Positions 9,349 through 17,585 are shown, numbered from the stretch's first letter. The stretch is DNA of 64,000 nt from Actinorhabdospora filicis (GCF_030269765.1 NZ_BSTX01000001.1:1247370-1311369), one strand, 5' to 3'. Notes: generated by a model not told the origin, from the sequence alone. A program made the numbers and translations.

Positions 9349-10251
9349 GTGATCGTGGTTGTTGGCGAGAACGTCATCGACTTGTTGCCAGGCCGTGACG
9401 GAGGAACGCGTGCGCTGGTCGGAGGGGGTCCGGCCAACACCGCCATCGCGCTGGCGCGCCTGGGTGCCCCGGTGCGCTTCGCCGGTCGCGCCGGCGAGGA
9501 CGCGCACGCCGACGCCGTCCGCGCCCGGCTGGCCGCCGAAGGCCTGACCTGGACCGACGTCCCGGGCCCCACACCGGTGGCCGAGGTGACCCTCGACGAC
9601 GCCGGTCAGGCCAGTTACGCCTTCCGGCTGGACGGCGCCGCCGACTTCACCCGCGCCGCACCGCCCGCGCTGTCCCCCCGCGACGCCGTCCACCTGGGCT
9701 CGCTGGCCGCCTACCTGGAACCCGGCGCGACGGTGCTGGAGACCTGGATCGAGCGCGTCCACACCTCGCACGTGGTCTCCTTCGACCCGAACGTGCGCCC
9801 CACCGTCCTCGACCTGGACGCGGCCCGCGCGCGCACCGAGCGCTACGCGCCGATGGTCGCGCTGATGCGCGTGTCCACCCCCGACGTCGCCGCCCTCTAC
9901 GGCGACGAGCCGCCCGCCTCGGCCGCCGCGCGCTGGCTGGCCTCCGGCTGCGGCCTGGTCGTGGTGACCGACGGCGAAGCGCCCGCGGCCGCCCACGGCC
10001 CCCTCGGCACGGTGACCGTGCCGATCCCCCGCGTGGACGTGGTGGACACCGTCGGCGCCGGCGACACCTTCGACGCGGCCATGCTGGCGTGGCTGGCCGC
10101 GCGCGACGCACTCACCCCCGCGTCCTTCGCCCGCGCGGCGGCGTCCCGGGACGCGGTGGCGGCCATGCTGCGGTACGCGGCGGCGGCCTCCGCGCTCGCC
10201 TGCACCCGCGAAGGGGCCGATCCGCCCACCTTCGCCGAGATCCCCCTTTAA
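9349..10251 (+). CDS. PfkB-family carbohydrate kinase
   Basis: A 300-residue ribokinase/fructokinase-like kinase. The N-terminal PfkB signature is present (GGGPANTAIALARLG, about residues 25-39), and the C-terminal ATP/anion-hole motif is DTVGAGDTFDAA (about residues 226-237), whose Asp is the catalytic base. It should phosphorylate a sugar or nucleoside with ATP; fructose is the most common substrate in close relatives, but nothing here fixes the specificity. I set the start at GTG 9349 because GGGAGG lies eight bases upstream and the mature fold begins with VIVVVGENVID. The longer frame from 9226 adds an unlikely leader. No transporter or regulator is adjacent. Confidence 0.85.
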   Translation: MIVVVGENVIDLLPGRDGGTRALVGGGPANTAIALARLGAPVRFAGRAGEDAHADAVRARLAAEGLTWTDVPGPTPVAEVTLDDAGQASYAFRLDGAADFTRAAPPALSPRDAVHLGSLAAYLEPGATVLETWIERVHTSHVVSFDPNVRPTVLDLDAARARTERYAPMVALMRVSTPDVAALYGDEPPASAAARWLASGCGLVVVTDGEAPAAAHGPLGTVTVPIPRVDVVDTVGAGDTFDAAMLAWLAARDALTPASFARAAASRDAVAAMLRYAAAASALACTREGADPPTFAEIPL

Positions 10252-10316
10252 CAGTACGGTCATCTCGGATACCGTCGAATGGTCGAGCCCACCCCTCACG
10301 AGCGGCGGTGAGTGCC

Positions 10317-11297
10317 ATGACCGATCCGACCCCGCACACCGATATAGCGATCATCGGCGCCGGACCGACCGGCCTCTTCGCGGCCTATTACGCGGGATTC
10401 CGCGGCCTGTCGGTGACCTTGATCGACGCCCTTCCCGAGCCCGGCGGCCAGATCACCGCCATGTACCCCGAGAAGATGATCTTCGACGTGGCCGGTTTCC
10501 CCGAGATCCGCGGCCGCGACCTGGTGGAGAACCTCGTCAAACAGGCCGCGCCCTTCGCGCCGCACTACGTCCTCGGCCATCAGGCCGAGGGCCTCGCGTA
10601 CATGGGCGAGAAGCCGGTCCTGACCCTGGACGACGGCACGTCCATCGAATGCGGCGCCGTGCTGATCACCAGCGGCATCGGCAGCTTCACCTCCCGTCCC
10701 CTGCCCGCCGCCGAGGGCTTCACCGGCTCCGGCGTGGTCTTCTTCGTGCCGAAACTGGCCGTCCACGCCGACGAGGACATCGTCGTGGTCGGCGGAGGCG
10801 ACTCCGCCTTCGACTGGGCGCTGGCGCTGCATCCCATCGCCCGCAGCGTGACCATCGTCCACCGCCGCGACAAGTTCCGCGCCCACCAGCACACCGTGGA
10901 CCGCGTGCAGGGCCTGGGCGTACCGATCCTGGTCAACGCGCAGGTCACCGCGCTGCACGGGGACGGCCACGTGACCGGCGTCCACGTCGAGACCCGCGGC
11001 GGGGAACCCCGCGACCTGCCCGCCGACACCGTCGTCGCCGCCCTCGGCTTCGTCGCCGACCTCGGCCCGCTCACCGGCTGGGGACTGGAGCTGGACAAGC
11101 GCCACATCCTCGTCGGCCCCACCATGGCCACCAACCTCCCCCGTGTCTTCGCCGCCGGGGACATCACCGAGTACCCCGGCAAGGTCCGGCTCATCGCCAC
11201 CGGCTTCGGCGAGGCGGCGACGGCGGTCAACAACGCCGCCGTGGCGATCGACCCGTCCGCGCACCTGTTCCCCGGCCACTCATCCGACGCGGGATGA
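10317..11297 (+). CDS. Ferredoxin--NADP+ reductase, thioredoxin-reductase-like
   Basis: A 326-residue FAD/NAD(P)H oxidoreductase. It starts with an FAD Rossmann motif (AIIGAGPTGLFAAYYAGFRG, residues ~11-30), has PGGQITAMYPEK as in TrxR-like FNRs, and a second nucleotide-binding motif VVVGGGDSAFDWAL (about residue 155). The CxxC redox pair of real thioredoxin reductases is missing. That pattern defines the YumC-type ferredoxin/flavodoxin-NADP+ reductases. FAAGDITEYPG near the C-terminus is the closing FAD-contact motif. ATG 10317 is the first start that opens the fold. It would pass electrons between NADPH and ferredoxins, possibly those serving the P450s in this window (inference). Confidence 0.9.
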   Translation: MTDPTPHTDIAIIGAGPTGLFAAYYAGFRGLSVTLIDALPEPGGQITAMYPEKMIFDVAGFPEIRGRDLVENLVKQAAPFAPHYVLGHQAEGLAYMGEKPVLTLDDGTSIECGAVLITSGIGSFTSRPLPAAEGFTGSGVVFFVPKLAVHADEDIVVVGGGDSAFDWALALHPIARSVTIVHRRDKFRAHQHTVDRVQGLGVPILVNAQVTALHGDGHVTGVHVETRGGEPRDLPADTVVAALGFVADLGPLTGWGLELDKRHILVGPTMATNLPRVFAAGDITEYPGKVRLIATGFGEAATAVNNAAVAIDPSAHLFPGHSSDAG

Positions 11298-11327
11298 GTT
11301 GTCGTACCCGCAGTTGACAATGCGGGC

Positions 11328-11756
11328 ATGAAGATCACCCTGGCACCGCGCCCCGACGGGCGCCTGCTCCTCACGGCCGCCGTGGACACCACGGCGGCCC
11401 CCAGGGCCCTCATCGAGGCCTTCACCGACCCCGCCATCGTGGCGCGCTGGTGGATGGCCGAACTCACCTGCGATCCCGTCCCCGGCGGCGAGTACGTCGC
11501 CCGCTTCCCGAGCCTGGACCAGACCATGCGCGGCGAGATCGTGCTGATCGCCGAGGACCGCCTGGAGTTCTCCTGGGCCTGGGACCACCAGCCCGAGCAG
11601 CCCACGTACCTGGTGACGGTGACGGCCGCCGAGGGGACGGTGACGGTGACCCACGGGCCGTACGCCGACACCCCGGAGGAGCGGGAGGAGGCCGAGAGCC
11701 ACCGGGCGGGGTGGGAGTTCTTCCTGCCGCGGCTGCTGGCCGAGATTGAGGGCTGA
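11328..11756 (+). CDS. SRPBCC / AHSA1-like domain protein
   Basis: A 142-residue single-domain protein of the START/SRPBCC superfamily, AHSA1 (activator of Hsp90 ATPase C-terminal-like) branch. Typical features are the early helix APRALIEAFTDPAIVARWW, the strand GEYVARFPS, and the C-terminal helix EEREEAESHRAGWEFFLPRL that caps the hydrophobic cavity. Actinobacteria carry many such proteins, often of unknown ligand. It follows the ferredoxin reductase by 30 bases on the same strand and may be cotranscribed with it. Confidence 0.8.
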   Translation: MKITLAPRPDGRLLLTAAVDTTAAPRALIEAFTDPAIVARWWMAELTCDPVPGGEYVARFPSLDQTMRGEIVLIAEDRLEFSWAWDHQPEQPTYLVTVTAAEGTVTVTHGPYADTPEEREEAESHRAGWEFFLPRLLAEIEG

Positions 11757-11788
11757 CCGCCCCGAACCCCCTACCTACCCCTCACCCC

Positions 11789-12334
11789 ATGCTCGACCTC
11801 CGCGCCTTCCGGCGCGCCTGCCGACTCGCCGCGCTCGCCACCGGCGGGCAGGTCACCGAGTTCCGCTACGCCGAGTGCGTCACCCCGAGCTTCCACCAGG
11901 GCGTCATCGCCTACCCCGACCGCACTGTGGCAGTCGTGAGGCTGCGCGACGAGCCGATCCCGGCGATCGCCGAGGCGGGCGACTCGGCGCCGCTGCGCTA
12001 CCGCGACATGCCCGCGCGAGCCCGGCCTCGCGTCCTGCGCTCCGGCGTCGCCTACTGGAAACCGGCGTCGCTCGGTGAGGCTCTGTCCAACTACTACGAC
12101 CGACCCATGTCGGATCCCGGACTTTTCGCCCAATTGAAGTACCTCCCGCGTCTCGCGTGGCTGTGCAATGCCCTTAGCCGGCGGCGCTTCCGCCGGCGCA
12201 CCGCCTCGCGAACCGGGAGCGCACATGCCCGCAGCCATACGTATCCCCATCGCCCTCACCGCCGGCCTGCTCCTGCTGGCCGCGCCGGTGTCCGCCGAGG
12301 ACACCGCCGATCCGTCCACCGCCGTGGCCAGTGA
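11789..12334 (+). CDS. Hypothetical protein with an unlikely C-terminal run-on
   Basis: A 181-residue open frame without a recognised family. The first ~125 residues look like a folded protein (FRRACRLAALATGGQ, RTVAVVRLRDEPIP, SGVAYWKPASLGEALSNYY). The last ~50 residues are arginine-rich and overlap the next gene's signal peptide in another frame by 110 bases. A perfect 8-bp hairpin (12177-12184 with 12190-12197, loop CGCTT) sits where the quality changes, suggesting that the original gene ended near 12175 and lost its stop by a frameshift. Treat the end as uncertain. The frame may still be translated. Confidence 0.5.
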   Translation: MLDLRAFRRACRLAALATGGQVTEFRYAECVTPSFHQGVIAYPDRTVAVVRLRDEPIPAIAEAGDSAPLRYRDMPARARPRVLRSGVAYWKPASLGEALSNYYDRPMSDPGLFAQLKYLPRLAWLCNALSRRRFRRRTASRTGSAHARSHTYPHRPHRRPAPAGRAGVRRGHRRSVHRRGQ

Positions 12335-13184
12335 CGGCACCACCGCCGATCCGGCGGATCTGGCCGCCACCATCGACGGGGACGTCGTGGTCGCCACTCC
12401 CCCGGCCGACCAGCCGGTCGCCGACGGGTCGGACCCGACTCCGGCCGAGATGAAGGAGGGCACGCCGGGCGATCCGCACGGCGCGGGGGTGGACAGCGTC
12501 GTCGGCGAGGACGAGCGGTACCAGACCACGCCCGCCAACTGGTGGCCCGCCAGCGCGACGGCGCAGATCACCCGCACGGTGAACGGTGTGGTGAGCGCGC
12601 ACTGCACGGGCTGGCTGATCGGCGCGAACACCGTCGTGACCGCCGGGCACTGCGTCTATCCGCGCGACGGGGCCGAGTGGTACCCGGCCGCCGAGTTCAC
12701 CGTGTGGCCGGGCCGGGACGGCGCGAGCACGCCCTACGGTTCCTGCGGTGTCACGACGCTGCATTCGGTGCTGGGCTGGACGCGCGACTTCGCCGACGGC
12801 TGGGACTACGGCGCGATGAAGCTGAACTGCACGGTCGGGCAGAACACCGGGGCCTTCGGTTTCATGTGGACCGACGCCGTCCAGGACGGCACGGCCACCT
12901 ACAACCGGGGCTACGGCGGCGACAAGCCGTGGGGGACGCAGTGGGCGAGCTACGACCAGGTCCGCGCGACGAAGGACCGCGAGTTGTTCTACTGGCACGA
13001 CACGGCGGGCGGCAACAGCGGTGGACCGGTGTACACCTACGCGAACTCCACCTGCGGGCCGTGCGCGATCGCGGTGCACGCGCACGGGTTCCACGGCGAG
13101 TCCTCACCGGAGTCCGATCACAACTCGGGTCCGCGCGTCACGGAGGCCGTTTACAACAACCTCGTCCACTGGCGGGACCTGTAG
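12225..13184 (+). CDS. Secreted trypsin-like (S1/V8-type) serine endopeptidase
   Basis: A 319-residue secreted protease. ATG 12225 follows GGGAG and opens a signal peptide (IRIPIALTAGLLLLAAPVSA, cleavage near residue 24). A low-complexity pro-region (about 25-105) precedes the chymotrypsin-fold domain. The catalytic triad is visible: His142 in TAGHCV, Asp194 in GWDYGAMKL, Ser265 in GGNSGGPVY. Spacing and the GWLIGANTVVTAGHC opening resemble Glu-specific V8-like and actinobacterial secreted peptidases. The pro-region suggests synthesis as a zymogen. It stands alone and ends at a strong bidirectional hairpin. Confidence 0.9.
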   Translation: MPAAIRIPIALTAGLLLLAAPVSAEDTADPSTAVASDGTTADPADLAATIDGDVVVATPPADQPVADGSDPTPAEMKEGTPGDPHGAGVDSVVGEDERYQTTPANWWPASATAQITRTVNGVVSAHCTGWLIGANTVVTAGHCVYPRDGAEWYPAAEFTVWPGRDGASTPYGSCGVTTLHSVLGWTRDFADGWDYGAMKLNCTVGQNTGAFGFMWTDAVQDGTATYNRGYGGDKPWGTQWASYDQVRATKDRELFYWHDTAGGNSGGPVYTYANSTCGPCAIAVHAHGFHGESSPESDHNSGPRVTEAVYNNLVHWRDL

Positions 13185-13189
13185 ACGCC

Positions 13190-13225
13190 GTGAGGCCCCA
13201 CCGTCATCGAACGGTGGGGCCTCAC
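13190..13225. terminator. Bidirectional terminator between protease and transglycosylase genes
   Basis: A perfect 15-bp stem (13190-13204 with 13211-13225) with a 6-base loop lies between the convergent genes that end at 13184 and 13242. Confidence 0.85.
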
Positions 13226-13241
13226 GGTCAAGCTTCAGGTC

Positions 13242-13910
13242 TTAGTACCACCCGGTGTTCACCGAGTGGCTCCAAGCGCCGCACGGATCGCCGTAGCGGC
13301 CCTTGATGTAGCCGAGTCCCCAGTGGATCTGCGTGGCCGGGTTGGTCTCCCAGTCCGAGCCGGAGCTGCCCATCTTGGAGCCGGGAAGCGCCTGCGGGAT
13401 GCCGTACGCCCCGGAACCGGAGTTGTACGCCTTCTCGTTCCAGTGCGATTCCTTGTTCCACAGCTTGTCCAGGCAGGGCATCTGGTCGAGCCCGTAACCG
13501 GCCTTCAGCAGCAGGGTGCAGCCGACGGCCCGGTTGCCCGAGTACTCGTTGCAGTCGTCGGGGATCTCGCCCGGGTCGATGCCCGGGATCTTGTTCTCTT
13601 TCTCTTCCTTGCGGCGCTTGTACTCCTTGTCGGCCGTCGACGCCTGTTCGCCGACGATCTTCGTCAGCTGTTCCGCCTTCTCGGCGGCATCGGCGTCGGC
13701 GGCGTGCTCGGCGTACTCGCGGTGCCAGTCACGGGTGGAACGCGCCTGTTCCTCGACGGCTCGCGCGGTGTCCTGCGCGGTCTGCCGGGGATCGCGGTCG
13801 TCGTGTCCGTCCCCCGGCGCCAGCCCGAGCTGAATTCCGGCGGCCACTCCCGCGACGAGCAGGAGAACGGCGAAGGTCCGGCAGCCAAGGCGCGTCAGCG
13901 TACGCAGCAC
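13242..13910 (-). CDS. Secreted transglycosylase-SLT-like protein (paralogue 1)
   Basis: A 222-residue exported protein that starts at GTG 13910. A hydrophobic helix at about residues 12-32 (TFAVLLLVAGVAAGIQLGLA) is a signal peptide or anchor. A charged, Ala/Glu/Lys-rich coiled-coil stretch follows (about 43-105). The C-terminal ~100 residues form the small lytic-transglycosylase-like fold common in actinobacteria: DKLWNKESHWN (the ES pair holds the presumed catalytic Glu), GSGAYGIPQALPGSKM, and WGLGYIKGRYGDPCGAW. It is expected to cut cell-wall glycan. The same C-terminal domain is present in the gene at 16366-17046, which has a proline-rich rather than coiled-coil linker. Confidence 0.85.
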   Translation of the reverse strand: MLRTLTRLGCRTFAVLLLVAGVAAGIQLGLAPGDGHDDRDPRQTAQDTARAVEEQARSTRDWHREYAEHAADADAAEKAEQLTKIVGEQASTADKEYKRRKEEKENKIPGIDPGEIPDDCNEYSGNRAVGCTLLLKAGYGLDQMPCLDKLWNKESHWNEKAYNSGSGAYGIPQALPGSKMGSSGSDWETNPATQIHWGLGYIKGRYGDPCGAWSHSVNTGWY

Positions 13911-14057
13911 GCGTGCGTCCTCTCGTTGGGCGACAAAGTCTCCGCGCCCGATGGGGCGGCGGTCACAGGCCGGGAATCACCCTGCCGGATGCCCGGCGGG
14001 TTTGTCAAAGTCCCGGCCCGCAAACGAGGGAACTCTATCGCCCGGCGAATCGGCGCT

Positions 14058-15344
14058 TTACGGCAGATCCTCCAGCAAATCGGTGACCACTTCGGCGATC
14101 TCGGACCTCTCCGAACGGGTGAGCGTCACGTGGGCGAACAGCGGGTGTCCCTTGAGGGCGTCGACGACGGCGCTGACGCCGTCGTGGCGCCCGACGCGAA
14201 GGTTGTCGCGCTGCGCCACGTCGTGGGTGAGGACGACCCGCGAGCCCGCCCCGATGCGCGACAGGACGGTCAGCAGGACGCCCCGCTCCAGCGACTGCGC
14301 CTCGTCCACGATCACGAACGCGTCGTGCAGGGACCGGCCGCGGATGTGCGTCAGGGGCAGGACTTCGAGCATCCCGCGCCCGAGGACCTCCTCGATCACG
14401 TTGTCGTTGGTGACCGCGCCCAGCGTGTCGAAGACCGCCTGCGCCCACGGCGACATCTTCTCGGCCTCGGTGCCGGGCAGGTAGCCCAGTTCCTGCCCGC
14501 CGACGGCGTAGAGCGGCCGGAAGATCATGACCTTCTTGTGCCGGCCGCGTTCCAGGACCTGCTCCAGGCCCGCGCACAGCGCCAGCGCGGACTTGCCGGT
14601 GCCCGCGCGCCCGCCCAGCGAGACGATCCCGATGGAGTCGTCCAGCAGGATGTCGAGGGCGATCCGCTGCTCGGCGGAGCGTCCGTGGATGCCGAAGGCC
14701 TCCCGGTCGCCGCGCACCAGCCCGACGGTCTTGTCGGCCCGCACCCGGCCCAGCGCCGAGCCCTTCGGCCCGGACAGCACCAGTCCGGTGTGGACGGGCA
14801 GGTCGCCGGTGGCGGGGATGGTCTCCCCCGCGTAGAGGGCGGTCATCTGCTCGTCGGTGACGCTCATGTCCGACATCCCCGACCACGTCGGGTCCGTGGC
14901 CTGCTCGTGCCGGTACTCCTCCGCCGGCAGTCCCACCGAGGCGGCCTTCACCCGCAGCGCCATGTCCTTGGTGACCAGCCGGACGTCGTTGCCCTCGGCC
15001 GCCAGCCCCAGCGCGACGGCGAGGATGCGGTGGTCATTGGCGTCGAGCCGGAAACCGACCGGCAGGACGGCGTTGTCGGCGTGGTTCAGCTCGACCCACA
15101 TGCTGCCACCGAGATCGGTGACGGGCAGCGGCTCGTCCAGCCGCCCGTGCTCGACGCGCAGCTCGTCCAGCAGCCGCAGGCACTGCCGGGCGAACCAGCC
15201 GAGTTCCGGGTGGTGCCGCTTGCCCTCAAGCTCGCTGATGACCACCAGCGGGAGGACCACATTGTGCTCGGCGAACCTCAGGAACGCGGCCGGATCGCTC
15301 AGCAGCACCGAGGTGTCGAGTACGTACGTGCGAGGTGTCGTCAC
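14058..15344 (-). CDS. PhoH family protein: PIN domain fused to PhoH ATPase
   Basis: A 428-residue protein in the PIN-PhoH (PhoH2-like) arrangement. The N-terminal PIN nuclease domain begins [12 protein letters not shown], with acidic residues at [10 protein letters not shown] and in the [13 protein letters not shown] segment (about 1-150). The C-terminal PhoH ATPase has Walker [16 protein letters not shown] (about residue 250) and Walker [14 protein letters not shown]. Homologues unwind and cleave RNA. GTG 15344 follows GGGAGCTG. The gene lies between the two transglycosylase paralogues on the same strand but with its own ~145-base upstream gap. No antitoxin-like gene is next to it. Confidence 0.92.
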   Translation of the reverse strand: MTTPRTYVLDTSVLLSDPAAFLRFAEHNVVLPLVVISELEGKRHHPELGWFARQCLRLLDELRVEHGRLDEPLPVTDLGGSMWVELNHADNAVLPVGFRLDANDHRILAVALGLAAEGNDVRLVTKDMALRVKAASVGLPAEEYRHEQATDPTWSGMSDMSVTDEQMTALYAGETIPATGDLPVHTGLVLSGPKGSALGRVRADKTVGLVRGDREAFGIHGRSAEQRIALDILLDDSIGIVSLGGRAGTGKSALALCAGLEQVLERGRHKKVMIFRPLYAVGGQELGYLPGTEAEKMSPWAQAVFDTLGAVTNDNVIEEVLGRGMLEVLPLTHIRGRSLHDAFVIVDEAQSLERGVLLTVLSRIGAGSRVVLTHDVAQRDNLRVGRHDGVSAVVDALKGHPLFAHVTLTRSERSEIAEVVTDLLEDLP

Positions 15345-15489
15345 GATCAGCTCCCACGAAGCCGGGGTGAGCCGGGAGTGCCCACCTGTGACCTTGAAGG
15401 TAGCCGCGTTTTCACTGGATGTACCACAGCGACATGGGTTGAAGATTTCGGGGGGCGGGTGTATGGCCGGACCGTCCCCTCAGGAGGGT

Positions 15490-15948
15490 TCAGCCTGCGA
15501 CAATGGCGAGCCAGACCAGGAAACCCATCGCCACGAGCACGATCACCGCGAGAACGGCGATGGGAGAGGGCCGGCGGGTGTTGGCGTCGGGATTCCGACT
15601 CTCGCGCAGCCCCAAGATCGTGTAGACGGCGTTGCCCGCCATCACCCAGATCGTCAGCTCGTGTTCATAGGCGAACCCGAGCCAGTCCGGTGCTCCCACG
15701 GCGAACGCCAGGCCGGTGAGGAGCAGCGGGAGGGCGCGCCCGGGTGTCTCGGCGAGCAGTGGCAGCGGGAGCGCGACGGTGAGGACGCCGACGAGGGCGG
15801 GGACGGCGGCGGCGCAGGCGGCTTCGGGCAGGGGGAGCTCGGAGAGCATCGCGGCGGTGATGAGCCACCACCAGATCGCGACGAGGAGGGGTAAGGCGAG
15901 GGCGCGGTGGGGTGGGGGCGGGGTGGGGTGAAGGGGGAGGGCGGGCAT
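15490..15948 (-). CDS. Small polytopic membrane protein of unknown function
   Basis: A 152-residue hydrophobic protein with about four membrane segments (ALPLLVAIWWWLITAAML; a long Leu/Ala/Val run from about 45-85; LTIWVMAGNAVYTILGL; IAVLAVIVLVAMGFLVWLAI). The N-terminus is proline-rich (HPTPPPPH), because the start lies in the G-rich tract described at 15955. ATG 15948 follows GGAG. I do not recognise the family; it may be one of the small actinobacterial DUF membrane proteins. It sits 145 bases upstream of the phoH-like gene on the same strand. Confidence 0.65.
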   Translation of the reverse strand: MPALPLHPTPPPPHRALALPLLVAIWWWLITAAMLSELPLPEAACAAAVPALVGVLTVALPLPLLAETPGRALPLLLTGLAFAVGAPDWLGFAYEHELTIWVMAGNAVYTILGLRESRNPDANTRRPSPIAVLAVIVLVAMGFLVWLAIVAG

Positions 15949-15954
15949 GGGGGC

Positions 15955-16313
15955 TCCGGGCTGGGGCTGGGGCTGGGGCTGGGGCTGCCGCCATCCTGCC
16001 GCGTGCCCATCCCGCGCGGCCTTCCGGGATGGGCGCGCGGTCGTGGGCCGCGCCTAGAGGCTTTTCGGCCCGGACCCGGGTCGCCGGTGCCTTCCGGCTC
16101 GGCGCGCTTCCCACCCGCGCCCTCACCCGTACGCGGGCATGTCCTGCGGTCCATCGTCACGACCTTCACCACCCCCACCGGCACCCGGGCACAAACCCGG
16201 GCACTGGTGCCTTCCGGCTCGGCGCGCTTCCCCCACCCGGGCACGGCATGTCCTGCGGCCCGTCGTCACGACCTTCAGCCACCACACCCACCCCCACCGG
16301 CACCCGGGCACGG
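15955..16313. repeat. G-rich hexamer repeats plus two imperfect ~118-bp tandem repeats (no gene)
   Basis: This gap holds no convincing gene. At 15961-15987 the unit CTGGGG is repeated four and a half times, which could form a G-quadruplex on the plus strand. Two imperfect tandem copies of about 118 bp follow (roughly 16087-16204 and 16205-16313). Each contains CTTCCGGCTCGGCGCGCTTCCC, a GGCATGTCCTGCGG segment, CGTCACGACCTTC and a final CCCCCACCGGCACCCGGGCA. Frames through it are proline- and arginine-rich and not preserved between the copies. Confidence 0.7.
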
Positions 16314-16314
16314 C

Positions 16315-16344
16315 AAAGGGCCGCGCCCATTGGCGCGGCCCTTT
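16315..16344 (-). terminator. Hairpin terminator after transglycosylase paralogue 2
   Basis: A perfect 13-bp stem (16315-16327 with 16332-16344) with loop CATT; the arms end in AAA/TTT. It lies 22 bases beyond the stop codon at 16366. Confidence 0.85.
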
Positions 16345-16365
16345 CACTCGTTCATGCGCGGCGGC

Positions 16366-17046
16366 TTAGTACCAGCCGTTGCTCTGCCAGTAGCCCCACG
16401 CGCCGCACGGAGAGCCGTAGCGGCCCTTGATGTAGCCGAGGCCCCACTTGACCTGGGTCGCCGCGGAGTTCTGCCAGTCGCCGCCCGCCGAGGCCATCTT
16501 GCTGCCGGGGAGGGCCTGCGGGATGCCGTAGGCGCCCGAGCTGGGGTTCTCGGCGTGGACGTTCCAGCCGCTCTCGTGGTCCCAGAGGGTGTTCAGGCAC
16601 GACCACTGGTTCATGCCGAAGCCCGAGTCGAGCATGACCGCGCAGCCGATCGCGCGGGAGCCGGAGAGGTTCGAGCAGTCGGCGGGGATGTCGACGTTGT
16701 CGCCGCTGCCGCCGCCTTCGTTCGCGGGCTTCTTGGGCTCCTCGACGGGCTTTTCGGTGGCCTTCGCGGGCTCGGGGGTGGACTTGGTGGGGTCCGGGGT
16801 GGGGGTGGCCGGGGTGCTCGGGGTGGGCTCTTGGCTGCGTTCGGTGCCCCGGGCGGCCTGGTCGTCGACGGTCCTTGCGTCACCGGCCAGGGCGGAGGCC
16901 GGGGTGGGGTCGCCGGCGGAGGTGACGCCCAGGAGGGCCGCCCCGATCACCAGGAGGCCCGTGACGCCGAGGGTGGCGTACCGGAGCTTGCCGCTCTCGG
17001 AGAGGGCGGACTTGAGGGTGGTGAATCGGTCGCGGTTGAAGAGCAC
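16366..17046 (-). CDS. Secreted transglycosylase-SLT-like protein (paralogue 2)
   Basis: A 226-residue exported cell-wall hydrolase candidate from GTG 17046 (SD GGAAGG). A membrane/signal segment lies at about residues 22-42 (YATLGVTGLLVIGAALLGV), then a Thr/Pro/Lys-rich wall-spanning linker (about 60-120). The C-terminal SLT-like domain has LWDHESGWN (presumed catalytic Glu), SGAYGIPQALPGSKM and KWGLGYIKGRYGSPCGAWGY. It is closely related to the protein at 13242-13910 over the last ~100 residues. The long, hairpin-rich upstream region (17047-17340) suggests regulated expression. Confidence 0.87.
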   Translation of the reverse strand: MLFNRDRFTTLKSALSESGKLRYATLGVTGLLVIGAALLGVTSAGDPTPASALAGDARTVDDQAARGTERSQEPTPSTPATPTPDPTKSTPEPAKATEKPVEEPKKPANEGGGSGDNVDIPADCSNLSGSRAIGCAVMLDSGFGMNQWSCLNTLWDHESGWNVHAENPSSGAYGIPQALPGSKMASAGGDWQNSAATQVKWGLGYIKGRYGSPCGAWGYWQSNGWY

Positions 17047-17340
17047 GGCTTGGTCCTTCCGTCGGGGGCTGGGCCAGGTGGGGACCCTGCCGGACTTGGA
17101 CGGGAGGACGGGGGCTGCGCTGGGTGACGATGGGGGATCTCACTGCAACCCGGGATTTGGGGTGTCGGACATGACCGACTTGGGGGGAGGGGCGGGACTT
17201 GGAGGGGGGTTTGGGGGGGTGATGGAGGTCACCGAACTGGTGTTCGGTGGTGGGGGTCACACTGGGGGGTTCGCCTGTCGTGCTTCTTGTCTCGATCCCC
17301 GCGGATCGGCCTTGCTCTCTTCCCCGGGTTGGCGCTTTGT
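17047..17340 (-). promoter_or_regulatory. Upstream region of transglycosylase paralogue 2 with palindromes
   Basis: No gene is seen here. The region is G-rich on the plus strand. It contains a perfect palindrome with 8-bp arms CACCGAAC and GTTCGGTG (17230-17237 and 17242-17249, loop TGGT) and a shorter GTCGG/CCGAC pair around 17170. Either could be a protein-binding site or a leader hairpin for the gene that starts at 17046. It does not look like a ydaO (cyclic-di-AMP) riboswitch. Confidence 0.35.
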
Positions 17341-17344
17341 GACG

Positions 17345-17585
17345 GTCGCCCTCTGGACAGGGGTTTCACCCCTTGGACCCGACCAGGGGTGCGGCCCCTG
17401 GACGCCGGACCTCTCTCGGGAGGCTCCACCCACGTTCGGCTTTGAGGACGGTGAACGCAGAACCTGGGGGTGTCAAGACGGAAGAGCTGTCTTGACACCC
17501 CCAGAACCTGCGTTCTATGACCCGTCGGCCGACCGAGGGAGGATCCTCTCCTATCCCGAGCGAGCTTCAGCGGATCTGGTCACGG
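17345..17585 (-). ncRNA. Multi-hairpin conserved element, copy 1 (downstream of uppS)
   Basis: A ~240-bp element repeated in inverted orientation at 61258-61505. In the sense direction of uppS (minus strand) it holds a run of hairpins. The largest has an 8-bp outer stem (17453-17460 with 17508-17515), a symmetric AAC/AAC internal loop, a perfect 16-bp inner stem (17464-17479 with 17489-17504) and a 9-base loop at 17480-17488. Smaller hairpins are at 17359-17373, 17383-17401 and 17410-17423. Several stems differ from copy 2 by paired, compensatory changes, while the 9-base loop is identical. This suggests a structured RNA or a structured DNA site. Function unknown; an ncRNA is my best guess, not established. 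Confidence 0.5.

Noticed and set aside
17047..17340. ydaO (cyclic-di-AMP) riboswitch upstream of the transglycosylase gene, as is common for such genes.
   Set aside because: None of the conserved ydaO blocks could be matched; only simple palindromes are seen. The upstream region at 13911-14057 was also checked and lacks them.
17229..17498. Open frame in copy 1 of the multi-hairpin element whose translation (SRQLFRLDTP...WVEPPE) resembles one at 61191-61613.
   Set aside because: Similarity is also present in translations of the other strand (e.g. PTEGGSSP...RIWSRG), so it reflects nucleotide conservation of a structured repeat and not a protein; starts are not preserved.
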